Position numbers and translations under genes: made by a program. A stretch of DNA of 64,000 nt. Origin: Winogradskyella epiphytica. Its GTDB lineage: Bacteria; Bacteroidota; Bacteroidia; Flavobacteriales; Flavobacteriaceae. The stretch lies in assembly GCF_003217215.1 (NCBI RefSeq), contig NZ_QJTD01000001.1, positions 1,054,001 through 1,118,000 of the forward strand, read 5' to 3'. Of the stretch, positions 43,894-51,801 are shown piece after piece. A model generated the notes under the pieces. That model worked only from the letters and a program-made list of their open reading frames with translations. It made no database searches and had not been told where the DNA came from. The first letter of the stretch is position 1. Each line of letters opens with the position of its first letter.

Positions 43894-45894
43894 TTAATTG
43901 AAAACCAAAGATAGATTTATATAAAAATTTCGTCCTTGTCTCGGAAAATTATTCCAATCGGCGTAGGTTGAATAGTTAGCGTCTAAAATGTTTTCTATAC
44001 CATATTTTAATATGGTTTTTCCGAGTTTTCCGTAAAATGCATTTCCAAAATTAAGATTTAAAATCGCATATGCAGCCGTTTCATTTTCGCCATATTGACT
44101 ACTAAAATTACTTTGGTTGCCATTACCATCTAATTGTAAAGCGGCATTAAACTTTGATGTGTAATAATTAAATTCGGCAAAATAAGAGAATGGTTTTACA
44201 AGTGGTAAATTTTCACCATCATTCCCTTTTCCATAATTGTAACCAACAGTTGCGTTTATGGCAAATCCTTCTGAAATTTTATAACTACTATTTAGATACA
44301 TATCAAATATTGAAGCATGTTCCAAAGCATTATAAACACGTACGCCTTGAGCACCAATGGTCATCGAACTTACATTTGGTACAATATCTCCAATAATATA
44401 ATCCATAATATAGAAGTATGAGGATTGTATGCCAATTTCAAAATCATTGAAATTCTGTTTGAAACTAAAGTTAGCCTCTAAGGCTTTTTCGTCCTCTAAA
44501 TTTGGGTTGCCTATATAATCGTAATTATCAAAACTGTTGAATAAATAAAAGCCATAACCTTCGCTCACTGAAGGTGCGCGTTCGCCATAACCTAAACCAA
44601 AAGACAGATTATAATTCTCTTTTTTGAGTTGATATGCTGAAGCTAAACTGATGAGAAATCTATTTTTTTCATCATCCACACTGGGATGAAATATCTGAAG
44701 ACTCTGCGCTCCAACTTCCTTTGCGATTTTGTTGTTATGATATCCTAATCTTACAGAAGAAACGAGTGATTCATTATCATTAAAATGAAATTCATCTTTT
44801 ATAAACATACCAGAATATAAGGTTCTAATATCTGGCCATGTGTACATAAACATATCTGACTCGTTAGGATTGTTAGAAAACATGGTCATTTCTGCTAACG
44901 ATTTGTTGTGAAATACATTAAGATTAAAAGTGAAGTGATGTTTGTTTTTCATCAGTTCTGCTTTACTGTAAAATCCAAAAGTATCACTCCAGCCTGGCAT
45001 ATCCATTCTTATAGGAACGATAGGTCGTTTGGTGTCGTCCATAATATGCGTTATGGTATTAAAATACAATTTAGTTTCTAAGGATTTTAATGCTTTATCT
45101 TCAGGATTGTAGTAATGTGTTAATGATGTAATTAAAGCTTCTGCTAAAGACACATCCATTGGTAATGCAGGATAACCAACATCTGTAGCTCTATCATAAA
45201 TAATGTTGGCATCTATACTTTGTGTTTCAGAAAATTTGTATCCAGATTGTAGTGAAATGTTATGTTTTTCGAACTGAGAATATAAAATTTCTTGATTGTT
45301 GCCAGCATCGTAATTATCCGATTTTCTATAAATACCATCTGTACTGATAAAGAATTTATTTCCTGTATATTCTAAATCTAAACCTGTAGTTTTATAATTA
45401 CCGTTGGTTTCGTAACCTAAATCTATTCCAGATTTAAAACCAGAGCCGTTAAATTTTGAAGTTGGTAACTTCAGGTCAATTCCGCCACCAATGACATGAC
45501 CATTTTCTGTGCCTTCTTGACCAGAACCAATGGCTACTTTTTCTAGGTTTGAAACATCTACATAACTGGTTATAGGATCCATTTTATCAGTACATGCACC
45601 AAATATTTGCATGCCATCGATGGTAACTACCATGCGCTCGCTTGCCATATTATGCATCGTAGGTTCCCATGCATAATTGCCGCGTTTAATCATAGTCACA
45701 TTAATAGCTTTTTCTAAGTAATCGTCTATGCTAGAAAGTGTCTTTTCTTGCCTATAATTACTTAACTTATGACGTGAAATTACAAGGACTTCTTTTAATT
45801 TTGTAGTATCTTTTATGGTTTCTTTAGTCTCTTCTTGGGAAAATGCAAACGAAGATATAAACCAACTTAAAATAACTGTTATTAGCGTTCTCAT
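43894..45894 (-). CDS. TonB-dependent copper receptor (OprC/NosA-like)
   Basis: The protein of 666 residues has a signal peptide (residues 1-19), a plug domain and a 22-strand barrel ending in FYINLSLVFN. In the plug, FGACTDKMDPITSYVD contains C101-x3-M105-D-P, the CxxxM copper-ligand pattern of Pseudomonas OprC and the MDP hallmark of the NosA/OprC copper-receptor family. There is no N-terminal carboxypeptidase-like domain, in contrast with the other TonB receptors here. It lies at the 3' end of the nos region, so it probably brings copper to NosZ maturation. The assignment rests on the motif and the context. Confidence 0.8.
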   Translation of the reverse strand: MRTLITVILSWFISSFAFSQEETKETIKDTTKLKEVLVISRHKLSNYRQEKTLSSIDDYLEKAINVTMIKRGNYAWEPTMHNMASERMVVTIDGMQIFGACTDKMDPITSYVDVSNLEKVAIGSGQEGTENGHVIGGGIDLKLPTSKFNGSGFKSGIDLGYETNGNYKTTGLDLEYTGNKFFISTDGIYRKSDNYDAGNNQEILYSQFEKHNISLQSGYKFSETQSIDANIIYDRATDVGYPALPMDVSLAEALITSLTHYYNPEDKALKSLETKLYFNTITHIMDDTKRPIVPIRMDMPGWSDTFGFYSKAELMKNKHHFTFNLNVFHNKSLAEMTMFSNNPNESDMFMYTWPDIRTLYSGMFIKDEFHFNDNESLVSSVRLGYHNNKIAKEVGAQSLQIFHPSVDDEKNRFLISLASAYQLKKENYNLSFGLGYGERAPSVSEGYGFYLFNSFDNYDYIGNPNLEDEKALEANFSFKQNFNDFEIGIQSSYFYIMDYIIGDIVPNVSSMTIGAQGVRVYNALEHASIFDMYLNSSYKISEGFAINATVGYNYGKGNDGENLPLVKPFSYFAEFNYYTSKFNAALQLDGNGNQSNFSSQYGENETAAYAILNLNFGNAFYGKLGKTILKYGIENILDANYSTYADWNNFPRQGRNFYINLSLVFN

Positions 45895-45935
45895 AGCTAA
45901 AGATTTTAGTGTTTAAATGAGTTTATGGAAATTAT

Positions 45936-46012
45936 ACTGCCTGTTTGAGCGTAGTCGAGAAACGTTGAAGCTGTGATTTCTAAAGCATTTCGACTGCGCT
46001 CAATGTGACAGT
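45936..46012. repeat. REP-like inverted repeat typical of flavobacterial intergenic repeats
   Basis: TTGAGCGTAGTCGAGAAA (45945-45962) and TTTCGACTGCGCTCAA (45988-46003) are inverted copies of one sequence, and the similarity extends outward to ACTG (45936) and CAGT (46012). The whole can fold into a long hairpin. The core (TTGAGCGCAGTCGAAA) is a familiar dispersed intergenic repeat in flavobacterial genomes, from memory. It lies between the copper receptor and the upstream lipoprotein gene. Confidence 0.55.
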
Positions 46013-46022
46013 AAGGAAAAAA

Positions 46023-46868
46023 TTAAAATTCTAGTTCTAAGTATAAGCTGCTAGATTCGTTTTCGTCCGTAACATCTTCGCCTTTTAAAACCTCATTGTT
46101 TGCATCCAAAAGTTTTAAGTTGAGTTTCCAATAACCTGTCATGGTTAAGGATAAATCGCCATAATAGAAATTGTCTGCATTATTAAACGTTAAATCTGTG
46201 TTGTTTGGTGAACTGTGATTTCCCATTCCTGGCATACGAGGATCTAATGTAATTATGTAATCTGCTACCACAGGAAACGTCATCATGTTTTCCATTTTAA
46301 ACAGGCCAACTTTCATGTTATTTACAGCAATGCTTGGATCTGTAGGCTCAATTAATGCTAAGATATATCTGGTATCATCAGAACCCATAAAACTAGCTGT
46401 GTTTTGATTATCATATTGCATAACACTAATCGTTTCTGAAACTGAATAATCAACACCATCAATAGTGTAGTTTAGTGTTAGCGACCATCCAGAGCCATCT
46501 TCATTTGTCATTTGATAAATGATAAAACCCTCGTACACGGTATCTTTTCCTAAAACTTTTGTAATGTTAGATTTAGGGCAAGAATGTTGCATCGTAGGCA
46601 TTTGCATGACTGGCATCCAAGACAAAGTAGCGTCTTCAATATAAGTGTCTGTAATGTTGTCTTTTAGTCTAAGGCTAATCATGTTATAACCTGTTTCAAA
46701 GAGACCTTTTTCGTTGTAAAGTTCTATAGTTTGTTCCCCATTTACTATGATTTGTATAAGTTCTAAACCTTCAACTTCGTTTACTGTTGGTGTAATGTTG
46801 TCATCGTCTGATGAGCATGAAGAGAATAACGCAATAAATGCGATTGGTACTATATATTTAAATTTCAT
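46023..46868 (-). CDS. Met/His-rich lipoprotein, probable copper-binding component of the nos region
   Basis: From ATG 46868 the product has 281 residues; a longer frame from 46931 has a charged 21-residue extension before the signal. The lipid Cys is at 18 (ALFSSC), followed by SSDDD. Two beta-sandwich halves, perhaps FixH/YtkA-like, show WMPVMQMPTMQHSCPKSN and later DPRMPGMGNHSSP, clusters of Met, His and Cys of the kind that bind Cu(I) or Cu(II) in periplasmic proteins. It lies between the small Cys protein and the copper receptor, which fits a surface or periplasmic copper relay. The domain identity is tentative. Confidence 0.65.
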   Translation of the reverse strand: MKFKYIVPIAFIALFSSCSSDDDNITPTVNEVEGLELIQIIVNGEQTIELYNEKGLFETGYNMISLRLKDNITDTYIEDATLSWMPVMQMPTMQHSCPKSNITKVLGKDTVYEGFIIYQMTNEDGSGWSLTLNYTIDGVDYSVSETISVMQYDNQNTASFMGSDDTRYILALIEPTDPSIAVNNMKVGLFKMENMMTFPVVADYIITLDPRMPGMGNHSSPNNTDLTFNNADNFYYGDLSLTMTGYWKLNLKLLDANNEVLKGEDVTDENESSSLYLELEF

Positions 46869-46968
46869 TTTTATAATATTTGAGTTGTTTTTAAATGTAA
46901 TTATCCTGTTTGAAGCCCAATAAGGTTTCAAAAAAGGAAGTTGACTCTAGTGAGTGCACTAATAAAAA

Positions 46969-47367
46969 CTAACTCAAATTTGGAGGAGGTGTATCGATAG
47001 CATAAAATCCAGAAGTTGGTGTGTTTAATCTATAATCGATAGTGTTTTGTATGGTTGAAACTTGAAAATCAGCTTCAATAGTATAATTTGCTTTTGCATA
47101 AACAACAAAAACATCTAAACGTGTTCTATCGGTTGAAGGAAGTGGTGTTTCTGAATTGGAATCCGAATTATTCTGAACCAATTCTTTTGTTAGTTGACAC
47201 TTACCGTTACAGCCTTTTTGATCGTCTTTTTGAATACAAAGTGTTTTGGCTATAAAATCTTGGTTAATCACAAAATCGGTTACAATTACCACATTGTTAA
47301 TGTTGTTTGCTAATAAAACGAACGTCAAAAACAGGGCCGTGGCTTTAAAGATAACCTTTATAATCAT
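46969..47367 (-). CDS. Small membrane-anchored Cys-motif protein of the nos region
   Basis: The protein of 132 residues has an N-terminal hydrophobic segment (residues 6-28, signal or anchor), then TLCIQKDDQKGCNGKCQLTKEL, a C-x9-C-x3-C motif that probably binds a metal, an Asn/Ser-rich linker and a C terminus ending in IDTPPPNLS. Similar short proteins occur beside TonB copper receptors in flavobacteria, from memory. The role is unknown; copper handling is inferred from the motif and context. It follows the 143-residue lipoprotein by 54 bases. Confidence 0.6.
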   Translation of the reverse strand: MIIKVIFKATALFLTFVLLANNINNVVIVTDFVINQDFIAKTLCIQKDDQKGCNGKCQLTKELVQNNSDSNSETPLPSTDRTRLDVFVVYAKANYTIEADFQVSTIQNTIDYRLNTPTSGFYAIDTPPPNLS

Positions 47368-47421
47368 AAGGCTAAATTCCGAATATTTAATCTTAAATTA
47401 AATGACATTTGTCAGCTAAAC

Positions 47422-47853
47422 TTAAATTTTAAAATACTCAAAATAAGTAGCTGTTAATTGCTTTAATGTGGTTCTTTTTTTCTTCACTTCTAAAGGTTTT
47501 TTTATGTCTTTTAAATCTGTAATTTCCGCTAAAACAGGTACAAGAACCACATGAAGTTGATCGTGTGCTTCGCCTTCCATATCGCAGCTTTTAATGATAT
47601 AACTTGTTTCTTTAGAAAGTGCGTCACCCAATATTTTTCCATCTGTTGACGGATTGCTTTTTAAAATGGAATCAATCTTTTTCATCCCAATATGAGTTTC
47701 TTCATTGGCAATCCATTTTTCGTTGTTGTTTAGCGTTAAACCTTCAATTTGAATTGCGGATTCTGTTTCAAGTTTAGATGCTTCGTTTTTACAAGAAAAG
47801 CAATTTAATACTAATGTTACGATAAAAATGGAATTTAATAATAGGCGATTCAT
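47422..47853 (-). CDS. Unknown lipoprotein in the nos cluster
   Basis: The protein of 143 residues has a lipoprotein signal with the lipid Cys at 21 (NCFSC). The mature part has a helical, charged N-terminal half and a strand-rich half around SYIIKSCDMEGEAHDQLHVVLVPVLAEI, where Cys, Met, Asp and two His lie close together. A KKKRTTLKQLTATYFEYF tail follows. I know no family name. The 3-base spacing to nosY shows that it belongs to the nos operon, and the residues suggest metal binding. Confidence 0.6.
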   Translation of the reverse strand: MNRLLLNSIFIVTLVLNCFSCKNEASKLETESAIQIEGLTLNNNEKWIANEETHIGMKKIDSILKSNPSTDGKILGDALSKETSYIIKSCDMEGEAHDQLHVVLVPVLAEITDLKDIKKPLEVKKKRTTLKQLTATYFEYFKI

Positions 47854-47856
47854 AAT

Positions 47857-48639
47857 TTAAAAGTCTTTATTCTTTGATTTGAATACAATACGTAAAACGG
47901 GCATTACAACCCAAACGGTGAGCATTACAAAGGACACAATAAGTCCAAAGCTAGTTCCAAAAAATTGTTTAAAAACGGCTCCTGTATAACCTAAAAGTGC
48001 TGAAATATCTAGTTTCAATAAAATTAAAGTTCTTGATAGATCTATTGGGTTTAACATAGTACCAAATAATGAAACTTTATCTAAAGGGTAATCTTCAAAC
48101 ATAATTAAAGTCATTAAAAACAAACCGTCATAAATAACGGCAAGAAACAACCACAGTAAAATAGCATAACCGAAGCCTTTAATTTTATTCTCGTTAGATA
48201 GAGCAATATTAAAGGCGAGTGCTGTGAATATTAAAGTTAAAAAGGCACCCGTAATTAATAATAGAGAGAAATCCCAAATCGCACTGCTTTCAAACAAGCC
48301 GTAAAACACAAAAGGAATACCTAAGCCTAAAATTAAACTCATAGTTAAGGATAAGACAACACCTAAATACTGACCTAAGAAAATGGATGAGCGCTTTAAA
48401 GGTTGTGCTAATAACAATTCTGTAAATTCTTTAGAATTATAATAGTACATCACGCCGAATATAGTACCAATTAATGGTACAAGTACAATAATCACATTCA
48501 TTAAGGTTATAACGGCTTTAGACAGGTCGTTATTTAAAAACAATAATACAGTACCCAACAATAAATAGAATGCGAAATAGACGTAACTCCAACGACTGCG
48601 CATTAAATCGTAAAAACTATATTTTAATATTTTAAGCAT
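47857..48639 (-). CDS. nosY: Nos ABC transporter permease
   Basis: From ATG 48639 the product has 260 residues with six membrane spans, matching NosY. The gene overlaps the end of nosF by 8 bases (ATGCTTAA), so it is translated with it. A longer frame from 48669 would overlap nosF by 38 bases and is unlikely. Signature regions are MYYYNSKEFTELLLAQPLKRSSIFLGQYLG and a late VMPVLRIVFKSKNKDF. With NosF it forms the ABC transporter that works with NosD in building the CuZ centre of N2O reductase; the transported sulfur-containing species is not established. Confidence 0.9.
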   Translation of the reverse strand: MLKILKYSFYDLMRSRWSYVYFAFYLLLGTVLLFLNNDLSKAVITLMNVIIVLVPLIGTIFGVMYYYNSKEFTELLLAQPLKRSSIFLGQYLGVVLSLTMSLILGLGIPFVFYGLFESSAIWDFSLLLITGAFLTLIFTALAFNIALSNENKIKGFGYAILLWLFLAVIYDGLFLMTLIMFEDYPLDKVSLFGTMLNPIDLSRTLILLKLDISALLGYTGAVFKQFFGTSFGLIVSFVMLTVWVVMPVLRIVFKSKNKDF

Positions 48640-49339
48640 GGTTATCGGATAATATTGACGCAATCGCATGTTCGAAATCGGGTTGATTGGTCTTGGTTTT
48701 TAATTTTTGAATGCTGCCTTTGAAGTAAATTTTTCCTTCTAGAATAAATACAATTTCATCTGAAATCTCTTCAACAAAGCTCATGATATGAGAAGTGATT
48801 AAAATGGTTTTACCTTTGGCTTTCTCAGCTTTGATTAAATCTTTAAGTCGGAGCATTGAAATAGGATCTAGTCCAGACGTTGGTTCATCTAAAATAACGA
48901 TAGGGCTATTAAACATAAAGGTTAGTACAAGATTTACTTTTTGTTTGGTGCCACCTGAGAGCTGCCCTAATTTTTTATTTAAAAACGGTTCTAATCTAAA
49001 GAGTTTTATTAAGCGTTGATCGTCATGTGTAGGTTTGCGTAAATCCTTAATCATTTTTATTAATTCTTTCACCTTTAAATTACTGGGAAAGTTGGCGATT
49101 TGTGGTAAATAATCAATTTTATGCCTGTATGTAGAGTTCTTTTTTATATTCTCGGCCAAAACAGTTATCTGACCTTTGTTGGGGATTACCATGCCCAAAA
49201 CAGCTTTAATCAAAGTAGTTTTACCAGAGCCATTTGGTCCCAACACAGCGAAAATTCCACCTTCGCTTATCGTTAGATCAACACCTTTCAGCACTTGGTT
49301 CTTGCCAAATTTTTTGTGTAAATTTTCAATAATTACCAT
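48632..49339 (-). CDS. nosF: Nos ABC transporter ATP-binding protein
   Basis: The protein of 235 residues is an ABC ATPase: Walker A GPNGSGKTTLIKAV (residues 34-47), Q-loop YLPQIANFP, signature LSGGTKQKVNL, Walker B PIVILDEPTSGLDP, and the switch His in ILITSHIMS. It pairs with NosY. Its start overlaps the end of nosD by 7 bases and its end overlaps nosY, as in known nosDFY operons. Confidence 0.94.
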   Translation of the reverse strand: MVIIENLHKKFGKNQVLKGVDLTISEGGIFAVLGPNGSGKTTLIKAVLGMVIPNKGQITVLAENIKKNSTYRHKIDYLPQIANFPSNLKVKELIKMIKDLRKPTHDDQRLIKLFRLEPFLNKKLGQLSGGTKQKVNLVLTFMFNSPIVILDEPTSGLDPISMLRLKDLIKAEKAKGKTILITSHIMSFVEEISDEIVFILEGKIYFKGSIQKLKTKTNQPDFEHAIASILSDNHA

Positions 49340-50568
49340 GTTAGTCTCTGCATTTTGGGATTATTATCCAGTAAATCATCTGGTGTAAAAACAGGCGATA
49401 CTTTTTCGGAAAAATCTATAATATCTATGAACATACTTCGCAATAAAATGATGGTTTCGGGCGTGCGGTTAACGATATAGGAGAACAGTTTTACAGGTCT
49501 ATAAGGAATATCACCAATGCCATTCTTGTCTAGATCGTAACCGGTGTAACTACTCCAATAATTTTTATCAAATTCATTGTCGTTAACCTTACTGTTGTAA
49601 GCAATATCGAAAGAATTGTAAAGGAAATTATTTTCAGTAAATATGTTGGCATAACAAGCACCTTTTACTTTAATGGCCCAACCGTTGTTTTCGAAAGTAT
49701 TATTTTTATAATTAATGCGGTTAGAGCCTTCTACATTAATACCAATGGTATTGTTTGAAAACGTATTGCCTTCTATTTGGCCATCGTTAATTTCTTTCAG
49801 TAATAAACCATAGGATGCGGTTCCCCAATTCTCCTTAAAAATGTTTCTATACATTTTAATGCGTCTTGAAAACATGACGGCAACGCCGGCACCATTATTC
49901 TCAAAAATATTGTCTTCGTAGGTGTCGTCATTAGAGAACATAAAATGCAAGCCATAACGTACATTTAATGCACTAACATTATTTTTAATTAAGCAATCGT
50001 CTGAGAATTCTAAATAAATTCCATCACGTACGCGCTGTACAAAGTTATGTTCGATATGAATATTTTTACTATACCAAAGTTGAATTCCATTGCCAGAATT
50101 GTACTCTTCTATTGCCTCACCTATTATTTTATTGTGAAATATTTTACCATCTCTAGATTTTTCAATATAAATTCCAAAAAACAACTTTTCTAAAATCAAA
50201 TTTTGAATTAGAAAATGTTTACTGTTTTTAATGCGAAGCGCCGCATAATCTTCGATATAGCTGTTACCTACATTTATTATGTTTAAACCATCAATTGTAA
50301 CATTATCGGAAATTACAGTGATAATTTCACCCTTTAATTCGCCGTCAATAACAGGGTAATCTATCCCTATGATTTTTACAGGTTTATTAACACTTATATT
50401 GTATTCTTTATAGAGTCCTTTCTTAACAATAATAGTATCGAAGTCCTTGGCTTGAGCAATACCATCTTTTAATGTAGAGATAGGACAAGTTTTACAAACT
50501 TCAATAGATTGTGCAAGATTAGCATTAGTCACAAAAACAAACAATAGTACGGTGATTACTTGTTTCAT
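49333..50568 (-). CDS. nosD: NosD periplasmic copper-cluster maturation protein
   Basis: The protein of 411 residues has a signal peptide (MKQVITVLLFVFVTNANLAQS) and a right-handed parallel beta-helix of about ten coils, with repeated short strands such as LRIKNSKHFLIQNLILEKL, IQLWYSKNIHIEHNFVQRV and NNTFENNGWAIKVKGAC. The C-terminal NYWSSYTGYDLDKNGIGDIPYRP is the carbohydrate-binding/sugar hydrolase (CASH)-type end typical of NosD. It is needed for CuZ assembly in NosZ, together with NosF and NosY. The gene lies directly downstream of nosL. Confidence 0.93.
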   Translation of the reverse strand: MKQVITVLLFVFVTNANLAQSIEVCKTCPISTLKDGIAQAKDFDTIIVKKGLYKEYNISVNKPVKIIGIDYPVIDGELKGEIITVISDNVTIDGLNIINVGNSYIEDYAALRIKNSKHFLIQNLILEKLFFGIYIEKSRDGKIFHNKIIGEAIEEYNSGNGIQLWYSKNIHIEHNFVQRVRDGIYLEFSDDCLIKNNVSALNVRYGLHFMFSNDDTYEDNIFENNGAGVAVMFSRRIKMYRNIFKENWGTASYGLLLKEINDGQIEGNTFSNNTIGINVEGSNRINYKNNTFENNGWAIKVKGACYANIFTENNFLYNSFDIAYNSKVNDNEFDKNYWSSYTGYDLDKNGIGDIPYRPVKLFSYIVNRTPETIILLRSMFIDIIDFSEKVSPVFTPDDLLDNNPKMQRLTW

Positions 50569-50572
50569 AAGA

Positions 50573-51010
50573 CTATTGCTTAAGTTTAATTAAAAGCGAT
50601 TCCCAGGTATAAAGAACACCGCCTTTTTCTTTTTGAAATCTTTCAGCTTCATATTTACGCTTAAACGCAGAAAGAAATGCACCCATTGGACTGGGAATAT
50701 TTTCGCTGATTAAAAACGTTGCTTTCGTGGCATCGATTAAAACCTCGGGTTCTGTGTAATTGTTAGATAAATAAAGTTTGATTTCGGAGCTGTCAAAATC
50801 GTCCATAAAATTGATCATACATTCCGTCGCATCAAACTTATAGACTTTACCTTTATTGGTTACCACTTCTGCTGCATGAACTTTATCTACTATGGTCATT
50901 TGGCAAAAGTGACAAGCATCACTTCCGTAATTTATGGGCTTTGGCCCTACATTACAATCGAAAAATATCAGTAATAGTGTAATGATTGAACAGTGTTTTA
51001 GTGTTTTCAT
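50573..51010 (-). CDS. nosL: NosL copper-binding lipoprotein
   Basis: The protein of 145 residues has the lipid Cys at 19 (FFDC) and the copper-site motif C33-H-F-C36-Q-M38, followed by AEVVTNKGKVYKFDATECMINFM and VLIDATKATFLISENIPSPMGAFLSAF. This is the NosL pattern. NosL carries Cu(I) to apo-NosZ or to NosD at the outer face of the membrane. It is 4 bases upstream of nosD in the minus direction and part of the same operon. Confidence 0.92.
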   Translation of the reverse strand: MKTLKHCSIITLLLIFFDCNVGPKPINYGSDACHFCQMTIVDKVHAAEVVTNKGKVYKFDATECMINFMDDFDSSEIKLYLSNNYTEPEVLIDATKATFLISENIPSPMGAFLSAFKRKYEAERFQKEKGGVLYTWESLLIKLKQ

Positions 51011-51037
51011 GTATGTAGTGTTTTGTATCTGTCGGCT

Positions 51038-51658
51038 TTATTGTGTTGTTTTTTTTAAGGTAAATTTTCTTCCCAACCAAAAAGCAATAAGGGTTAACAC
51101 CATTCCAGTGAACATGAGGTATCCGCCTATGTGTGGCCATGAATCTACATCGAAATTAAGAAGTTTTTGATGGCCAATTAGCGGTGGTTTATAGGTCATT
51201 GGTGTTCCATCAGGATTGTTTAGTTTTAAAATGGCATTAGGATCTAGGTCGCTACCATATTCTGTGAGCCAGTTATTGAAATCGTACATGCCTAGAACGC
51301 CAAGAATTGACATGAGTAAAAACCATCCTAGGAAATATTTGTAGCTTAATCTATCAAAAAAACCAAGCGATCCAATAATAACACCTAGAATTACCATACC
51401 AATAATTACTTTAGGGAAAACTGAAAACTCCCACATATCTTCAGGTTTTGGAATGGTTTTCATACCAATATAATGGTTGAGACCATCTATATTTTGTAAG
51501 TCGAATTCTTCAACGCCTTCAATACCTTGAATGTAAATATTCATTCCTAGTGGATCAGGATATTGTGGTGCGCCAAGCATAATATTCCATAAGGGAAATT
51601 TAAAGAGTCCTAATAATAATAGGGACCCTATTATCATTATAATACTAGCCGTTTTCAT
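51038..51658 (-). CDS. Four-helix membrane protein of the nos cluster
   Basis: The protein of 206 residues has membrane spans at about 5-23, 83-101, 107-125 and 177-197. The loop after the first span is 60 residues long and probably periplasmic (PDPLGMNIYIQGIEGVEEFDLQNIDGLNHYIGMKTIP). It has NHYIGMK and later LIGHQKLLNFDVDSWPHIGGYL, with His and Met residues that could bind haem or copper. I cannot name it, but genes of this layout sit between nosZ and nosL in Bacteroidota nos clusters. It may carry electrons or copper across the inner membrane. Confidence 0.65.
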   Translation of the reverse strand: MKTASIIMIIGSLLLLGLFKFPLWNIMLGAPQYPDPLGMNIYIQGIEGVEEFDLQNIDGLNHYIGMKTIPKPEDMWEFSVFPKVIIGMVILGVIIGSLGFFDRLSYKYFLGWFLLMSILGVLGMYDFNNWLTEYGSDLDPNAILKLNNPDGTPMTYKPPLIGHQKLLNFDVDSWPHIGGYLMFTGMVLTLIAFWLGRKFTLKKTTQ

Positions 51659-51708
51659 AATAATATGTATAATCTAGTTAACCATTTAGTTAATAGTGCG
51701 TTAAAAAG

Positions 51709-51741
51709 TAAGGCGAGACCGACAAATCAACTCTCGCCTTA
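51709..51741 (-). terminator. Intercistronic hairpin after nosZ
   Basis: TAAGGCGAGA (51709-51718) and its exact complement TCTCGCCTTA (51732-51741) form a 10-bp G/C-rich stem; on the minus strand CTTTTTAA follows. It may end part of the nosZ transcript and so keep nosZ mRNA above the level of the accessory genes downstream. Confidence 0.6.
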
Positions 51742-51801
51742 TATAGGAAAATAAACACTAAAACAAAATTTCCCTAAAGTATTGTCGTTAGCAACCTAAT
51801 C

